Positions 59,486 to 64,000 of a stretch of 64,000 nt of DNA are shown piece by piece. Within the stretch, counting starts at the first letter, position 1. Every line of letters begins with the position of its first letter. A program made the translations under genes and the position numbers. Below the pieces are notes generated by a model that worked only from the letters and a program-made list of their open reading frames with translations, did no database searches and had not been told where the DNA came from. The stretch spans positions 1 through 64,000 of the forward strand of contig NZ_JBBIUQ010000017.1 in assembly GCF_037440165.1 (NCBI RefSeq). Direction: 5' to 3'. Source of the stretch: Ignavibacterium sp037440165. GTDB lineage: Bacteria > Bacteroidota > Ignavibacteria > Ignavibacteriales > Ignavibacteriaceae.

Positions 59486-62400
59486 ATGAAATCCGACAAA
59501 CTTCTTCTCATCTTTTTAATTTTATTAATTACAAACCTCATCATCGCTCAAGATGAAGAAAAGAAAGAAGATAAAACTCCATATAAATCTTCTACATTTA
59601 ATGGATTAAAATTTCGCTTAATTGGTCCTGCTGTAACTTCGGGCAGAGTTACTGATTTTGCAGTTAACCCGAATAACTTTCACGAATTCTATGTGGCAGT
59701 AGCATGCGGTAATGTCTGGAAGACAACTAATTCCGGAACAACCTGGACACCGATTTTTGATAGTTACGGCTCACATTCAATCGGTTGTGTTACACTTGAC
59801 CCTAACAATCCGCATGTTGTTTATGTTGGTACTGGTGAGAATAATTCACAGAGAAGTGTTAGCTGGGGCGATGGAGTTTACAGAAGTGAAGATGGCGGAA
59901 AAAGTTTTAAGAATATCGGATTGAAAAAATCTGAACATATTGCAAAAATTTTAATTGATCCAAGAGACAGTAGAGTAATTTATGTTGCAGCTCAGGGACC
60001 GCTTTGGGGAGATGGTGGTCAGCGCGGTTTATATAAATCAACCGACTATGGAACAACCTGGGATTCAGTTCTTTACATCAGCCCGAGAACAGGCGTAACT
60101 GATGTCGTAATGGATCCGAGAAAACCGGATGTTCTTTACGCAGCTTCTTATCAAAGAAGAAGACATGTATGGACTTTGATTAACGGCGGACCGGAAAGCG
60201 CAATTTATAAATCCACAGATGCTGGTAAAAGCTGGAAGAAACTTGAATCTGGCTTACCATCTGGTGATGTTGGAAGAATTGGATTGGCAATTTCTCCTGT
60301 TAATCCAGATTACATTTATGCGATCATTGAAGCAGCAGATGATGAAAGCGGTTTTTATCGTTCTACAAATCGTGGTGCAAGCTGGGAAAAAATGAGTGAC
60401 TACAAAAATGTTAGTCCTCAGTACTACTCCGAAATCTTTTGTGATCCGATTGATGTTAATAAAGTTTATGTGATGGACACTTACTCAGCAATAACAACTG
60501 ATGGTGGTAAAACTTTCACACAAATTTCTACCAAAGTAAGACATGTAGATGATCATGCTTTCTGGATAAATCCTGATAACACCAATCATTATTTAATTGG
60601 TGGCGATGGTGGAATTTATGAAACCTTCGATGGTGGAAAGACTTTTCACTTCAAAGATAATTTACCAATCACTCAATTCTACAGAGTCAGTGTTGATAAT
60701 TTTCAGCCATTCTACAGAATAATGGGAGGAACACAGGATAACAATAGCATGATTGCTCCATCTCAAACTATAAATGAAGAAGGAATTGTTAATGCAGATT
60801 GGATCCCACTGGTTGGCGGTGATGGATATGAAGCGCTGACTGATCCAACAAATCCAAATATTATCTATTGTCTCTGGCAATACGGTGGCTTAACAAGATA
60901 TGATATGCAAAGCGGAGAATTGTTCAGCATAAAACCTCAGGAAAAAGAAGGCGAAGAACCTTACAGATGGAACTGGGATACACCTTTAATTATTAGTCCG
61001 CACAACCCAACAAGACTTTATGTTGCTGCGAATAAATTATTCCGAAGTGATGACAGAGGAAACAGCTGGCAGGCAATAAGCGATGATCTCACAAGAAGAA
61101 TCGATCGCAACAAACTTCCTGTAATGGGAAAAATCTGGAGTGTTGATGCAGTTGCAAAAAATGCTTCAACATCTTTCTATGGAAATATTGTTTCATTAAG
61201 TGAGTCACCACTTGTTGAGGGATTAATTTATGTTGGAACCGATGATGGATTGGTTCAGGTTACTGAAGACGGTGGAAAGAATTGGAGAAGAATTGAAAAG
61301 TTCCCGGGCGTTCCCGAAACAACTTATGTAAGCTGCCTTTATGCATCGCTATTTGATCCAAATACAGTCTATGCAACTTTCGACAATCACAAGCGCGCAG
61401 ATTTCAACCCTTATGTGTTTGTAAGTAATGACAGAGGTAAAAGTTGGAAGTCGATTAGTGGCGATTTAAAAGAACCTTTCGTAGTTTATTCAATCATTCA
61501 GGACCACGTTAAACCAGATTTACTTTTTATCGGAACTGAATATGGTGTTTTCTTTACAATTAATAGTGGAAAAAACTGGATTCAACTAAAAGGAAACTTA
61601 CCTACTAATGCAGTAAGAGATCTTGATATTCAAAGAAGAGAAAATGATCTGGCATTAGCGACATTTGGAAGAGGATTTTATATTCTTGATAACTACTCGC
61701 CGCTGAGAGACATCACAGAAAAAAATCTTGAAGAAGAGAATTATAAACTCTTTGCAGTTAAAGATGCGTTAATGTTCATCAAAAGAAATGCAACATTCGG
61801 CTCTCTTGGTTCATCGTTCTTCAAGGCAGATAATCCACCATTTGGTGCAACCTTTACTTATTACATCAAAGAAGCACCGAAGACGCTTAAGGAATTAAGA
61901 AAAGAAAAAGAGAAAGAACTTATTAAAAAAGGTGAGCCGGTTTATTATCCAAGCTGGGAAGATTTAAGAAAAGAAGATGATGAAATAAAACCATATCTAC
62001 TTTTTACTGTTTATGATGATGCTGGAAACATTGTTCGCAAAATAAAATCTGATGTTAAAGAAGGAATAAACAGAATCACCTGGGATTTAAGATATCCATC
62101 AGCCAGTCCTGTAAAGAAAGCAGACTCAAAGGATGAAAGCGGTTATCCTGTAATGCCCGGTAAGTATAAAGTTACAATGTCACTGTTTCACCGCGATGAA
62201 TTAAAACAAGTTGCTGGTCCTATTGAATTTGAAGCTAAAGTATTAAACAATGTTACATTGCCTGCAGAAGATCGTGTTGAGTTAGTTGCATTTCAGAAAA
62301 AAGTAACTGAGCTTAACCGAGCAGTTCAGGGCGCAATTGAATCTTCGAATGATTTAAAAAATAAAATTGCACTTATAAAAACAGCTTTACTCAGAACTGA

Positions 62401-62743
62401 AAATGCTCCGCATAAACTTATTGAAGAAGCTGATAGAATTTCTCTGGAAAACTTAAATCTTTATCGTAAACTCACCGGTGATGATGTTGTAGCTAAACGA
62501 AATGAACCATTTTATCCGGGGATTGCAGACAGAGTCGGTGAAGTTGTTTATGGAATGTGGCAAACTACTTCTGCACCAACACAAACTTACAGAGATAATT
62601 ACAGAATTGCTTCGAATGAGTTTAAACCCGTGCTTGATAATTTGAAAAGATTAATTGAATATGATTTGAAAAACCTCGAAACAGAACTTGAAAAACTTAA
62701 AGCTCCTTACACACCGGGAAGATTACCCGACTGGAAGGAATAA
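59486..62743 (+). CDS. Exported VPS10/BNR-repeat (Asp-box) beta-propeller protein
   Basis: This 1085-aa exported protein has a signal peptide (cut near NLIIAQ). About eleven Asp-box/BNR repeats follow (SEDGGKSF, STDAGKSW, TDGGKTF, SDDRGNSW, TEDGGKNW and similar) from residue 60 to 780, forming one or two sortilin-like propellers. A C-terminal helical domain ends PGRLPDWKE. No sialidase catalytic set is evident, so the usual 'glycosyl hydrolase' label is doubtful. The open frame starts at 59432, but ATG 59486 with CGGAG upstream begins the signal peptide and is preferred. Confidence 0.8.
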   Translation: MKSDKLLLIFLILLITNLIIAQDEEKKEDKTPYKSSTFNGLKFRLIGPAVTSGRVTDFAVNPNNFHEFYVAVACGNVWKTTNSGTTWTPIFDSYGSHSIGCVTLDPNNPHVVYVGTGENNSQRSVSWGDGVYRSEDGGKSFKNIGLKKSEHIAKILIDPRDSRVIYVAAQGPLWGDGGQRGLYKSTDYGTTWDSVLYISPRTGVTDVVMDPRKPDVLYAASYQRRRHVWTLINGGPESAIYKSTDAGKSWKKLESGLPSGDVGRIGLAISPVNPDYIYAIIEAADDESGFYRSTNRGASWEKMSDYKNVSPQYYSEIFCDPIDVNKVYVMDTYSAITTDGGKTFTQISTKVRHVDDHAFWINPDNTNHYLIGGDGGIYETFDGGKTFHFKDNLPITQFYRVSVDNFQPFYRIMGGTQDNNSMIAPSQTINEEGIVNADWIPLVGGDGYEALTDPTNPNIIYCLWQYGGLTRYDMQSGELFSIKPQEKEGEEPYRWNWDTPLIISPHNPTRLYVAANKLFRSDDRGNSWQAISDDLTRRIDRNKLPVMGKIWSVDAVAKNASTSFYGNIVSLSESPLVEGLIYVGTDDGLVQVTEDGGKNWRRIEKFPGVPETTYVSCLYASLFDPNTVYATFDNHKRADFNPYVFVSNDRGKSWKSISGDLKEPFVVYSIIQDHVKPDLLFIGTEYGVFFTINSGKNWIQLKGNLPTNAVRDLDIQRRENDLALATFGRGFYILDNYSPLRDITEKNLEEENYKLFAVKDALMFIKRNATFGSLGSSFFKADNPPFGATFTYYIKEAPKTLKELRKEKEKELIKKGEPVYYPSWEDLRKEDDEIKPYLLFTVYDDAGNIVRKIKSDVKEGINRITWDLRYPSASPVKKADSKDESGYPVMPGKYKVTMSLFHRDELKQVAGPIEFEAKVLNNVTLPAEDRVELVAFQKKVTELNRAVQGAIESSNDLKNKIALIKTALLRTENAPHKLIEEADRISLENLNLYRKLTGDDVVAKRNEPFYPGIADRVGEVVYGMWQTTSAPTQTYRDNYRIASNEFKPVLDNLKRLIEYDLKNLETELEKLKAPYTPGRLPDWKE

Positions 62744-62750
62744 AATTAAT

Positions 62751-62803
62751 TGCGGCTTTGCGTCTCTGCGTGAATTACACCTGCAGAGGCGCATTCAACC
62801 GCA
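62751..62803. terminator. Convergent-junction hairpin (ACAGAG-type interspersed repeat)
   Basis: Arms TGCGG/CCGCA and the inner GCGTCTCTGC/GCAGAGGCGC (one mismatch) bracket a short AT-rich loop. It sits between the converging BNR-repeat and SDR genes, as a bidirectional terminator would. Confidence 0.55.
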
Positions 62804-62837
62804 ACAAATAATTAGAATTCATCTTAATTTTTTTTCG

Positions 62838-63689
62838 CTAATTTATCTTCCTGATAAGTTCTTCACTCATTTCCCACAAAGATTTTTGCAATGATTTATC
62901 GTAAGAGATATCTGCAGATTTCTTTTCTTTCATTTCATAATAAAATTTTGCTGTCAGATTTTTAACTTCATCAGATGTTGCCAAATAAATTATTGTTCGG
63001 GATGCCTTCTTTGGAGAGATTAACTGACGCTTAAGTAAATAATAAACAAGGTGCTTTAACCAAAATTTCAGTCCATTATTCCGTGAAAAATTTGTAGCTA
63101 CTCCGCCTGGATCTACAACAAATGTTTTCACATTATTTTCCTTCAATCTTTCAGCGAGTTCATAAGTGAACAGAACATTCGCAAGTTTTGAGTCCGAATA
63201 TTGCTTTCTCCCATCATAAGCCGCTGGATCAGTAATATTTTTTATAACTCCCTTTCCACCATAATGAACTCCCGAAGAGATATTAATTATTCTCGGATCA
63301 TCAGAATTTTGTAATAGAGGCAGCAATTCGTTTGTAAGGATAAAATGACCAAGATGATTTGTTGCGAGCGTTATTTCTATTCCTTCATCAGTTAATTGAT
63401 GATTAAGAAATCTTGCACCAGCATTATTGATTAAAAAATCAAGTCTGTTAAAATCGTTTTTAATCCTACCAGATATTTTCTTTACATCTTTAATCAAAGA
63501 AATATCAGCCACATAATATTTTACTTTTTCATTTCCTGTTTTCTTTTTAATATGTTCAGAAACCTGTTTACACTTCTGTTCATTTCTTCCGAGCAAAATT
63601 ACACTGTAACCAGATTCTGCTAATCCAAAAGCTGTTGATTTACCTATTCCTGATGTTGCCCCGGTAATGAGACATATTCTTTCATTCAT
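62838..63689 (-). CDS. Short-chain dehydrogenase (retinol-dehydrogenase-like SDR)
   Basis: This 283-aa NAD(P)-dependent oxidoreductase has the Rossmann motif ITGATSGIGKSTA near residues 8-20, NNAGARFL near 88, ISSGVHYGG near 136, and the catalytic YSDSKLAN (YxxxK) near 162. It resembles the RDH/WWOX-type SDRs. The substrate is unknown. Its ATG overlaps the TGA-end of the upstream DUF2779 gene by 4 bp, indicating translational coupling. Confidence 0.9.
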   Translation of the reverse strand: MNERICLITGATSGIGKSTAFGLAESGYSVILLGRNEQKCKQVSEHIKKKTGNEKVKYYVADISLIKDVKKISGRIKNDFNRLDFLINNAGARFLNHQLTDEGIEITLATNHLGHFILTNELLPLLQNSDDPRIINISSGVHYGGKGVIKNITDPAAYDGRKQYSDSKLANVLFTYELAERLKENNVKTFVVDPGGVATNFSRNNGLKFWLKHLVYYLLKRQLISPKKASRTIIYLATSDEVKNLTAKFYYEMKEKKSADISYDKSLQKSLWEMSEELIRKIN

Positions 63690-64000
63690 AAAACGATCTC
63701 CAGTTTTTCAAGAATTTTAACCATAGCAAATGTATCAAGCTTACAATATTCAAGAAGATTTTTTCTTTTTTGATTCATTATCTCCCGACTTGTTTCACCA
63801 AAAAGACTTTCGAAAGTTAATGAAGCCAACCCTCCTTCATTGATTTCAAGATCATTATAATTTAATTCCGGTACAAGCGCAGGCAAAACATATTTTATTG
63901 AGTAAGAACCTTTCATATCGTTGGTGTAATAATATTTTTTCTGAAATGGAATTATTAAATCTTTTATCCGTGAAATTACTTTGTGAATATTTTCTTTGTA
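63686..64000 (-). CDS. DUF2779 protein, C-terminal part (gene continues beyond the window)
   Basis: The reading frame is open to the right edge of the window: from 64000 it reads YKENIHKVISRIKDL and then IPFQKKYYYTNDMKGSYSIK. The C-terminus contains GSYSIKYVLPALVPELNYND and LLEYCKLDTFAMVKILEKL, typical of the DUF2779 domain end, which belongs to an RNase-H-like fold by its conserved Asp. The protein is therefore partial here, with 104 residues visible. The internal Met at 63916 is not the real start. Confidence 0.8.
   Translation of the reverse strand, partial: YKENIHKVISRIKDLIIPFQKKYYYTNDMKGSYSIKYVLPALVPELNYNDLEINEGGLASLTFESLFGETSREIMNQKRKNLLEYCKLDTFAMVKILEKLEIVL

Noticed and set aside
1..64000. 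CRISPR array, prophage, transposase gene
   Set aside because: No regularly spaced repeats, no phage structural genes and no transposase motifs were seen by eye.
1..64000. Sigma-54 (-24/-12) promoters matching the CHASE2 activator
   Set aside because: I looked for TGGCAC-N5-TTGC by eye and saw no convincing match; the search was not exhaustive, so absence is not established.

Overview
The window is a 64-kb, AT-rich (roughly one-third GC by eye), densely coded bacterial chromosome segment. Bacillithiol synthesis (BshA), a DUF5522 protein, CFA synthase, RND efflux, SxtJ/DUF5989 genes, secreted peptidases and many outer-membrane or lipoprotein products point to a Gram-negative member of the Bacteroidota/Chlorobi/Ignavibacteria group. 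Class Ignavibacteria is my best guess, by inference only. I saw no rRNA, intact tRNA, CRISPR array, prophage or transposase.

Layout. 1-0.6 kb: a GIY-YIG nuclease gene between two identical 127-bp repeats that carry the 5' half of a tRNA; base 1 may be a contig end. 0.6-3.2 kb: HAD phosphatase, RmlD-like reductase and PfkB kinase (minus). 3.3-7.1 kb: bshA, a DNPH1-like N-hydrolase, an unknown protein, an rRNA m5C methyltransferase and an ArsC/Spx-like protein (plus). 7.1-9.0 kb: lrp-glnA (minus). 9.2-14.5 kb: a minus-strand glycan cluster (foldase, carbamoyltransferase, SxtJ, DUF5989, a 53-aa Lys-rich protein, GT2), followed by a repeat-filled gap and a SGNH-TPR protein. 17-25 kb: GH13 enzyme, threonine dehydrogenase group, M1 and M14 peptidases. 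25-31 kb: orphan histidine kinase, fumC, kbl, lipoproteins, S28/S37 peptidase. 31-33 kb: macrodomain protein and a DUF4143 ATPase framed by palindromic direct repeats. 33-42 kb: second glutamine synthetase, enolase, DUF4032 protein, CPA2 antiporter, mobA, porin. 42-44.9 kb: an ars-type operon with three intact thioredoxin-like genes and one thioredoxin-fold neighbour, but damaged arsR, permease and arsC. 44.9-48.7 kb: CDF transporter, GDPD, patatin, Cfa. 49-55.5 kb: TetR-TolC-MFP-RND-PII-like operon. 55.6-64 kb: barrel protein, CHASE2/sigma-54 activator, DUF5522, BNR-repeat protein, SDR and the 3' end of a DUF2779 gene.

How genes work together. Tdh and Kbl, at separate loci, together convert threonine to glycine and acetyl-CoA. 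Lrp probably controls glnA. The carbamoyltransferase cluster looks like a glycan or metabolite modification operon. TetR probably represses the efflux operon, whose last gene encodes a PII-like protein. The ars operon keeps an intact operator-like palindrome but has lost its regulator, permease and reductase reading frames.

The most notable signals are the GIY-YIG/tRNA-half repeat unit, the palindrome-framed ATPase module, the decaying ars operon, the CHASE2-sigma-54 activator, and several families of interspersed intergenic palindromes. Several of the palindromes lie at converging gene ends.
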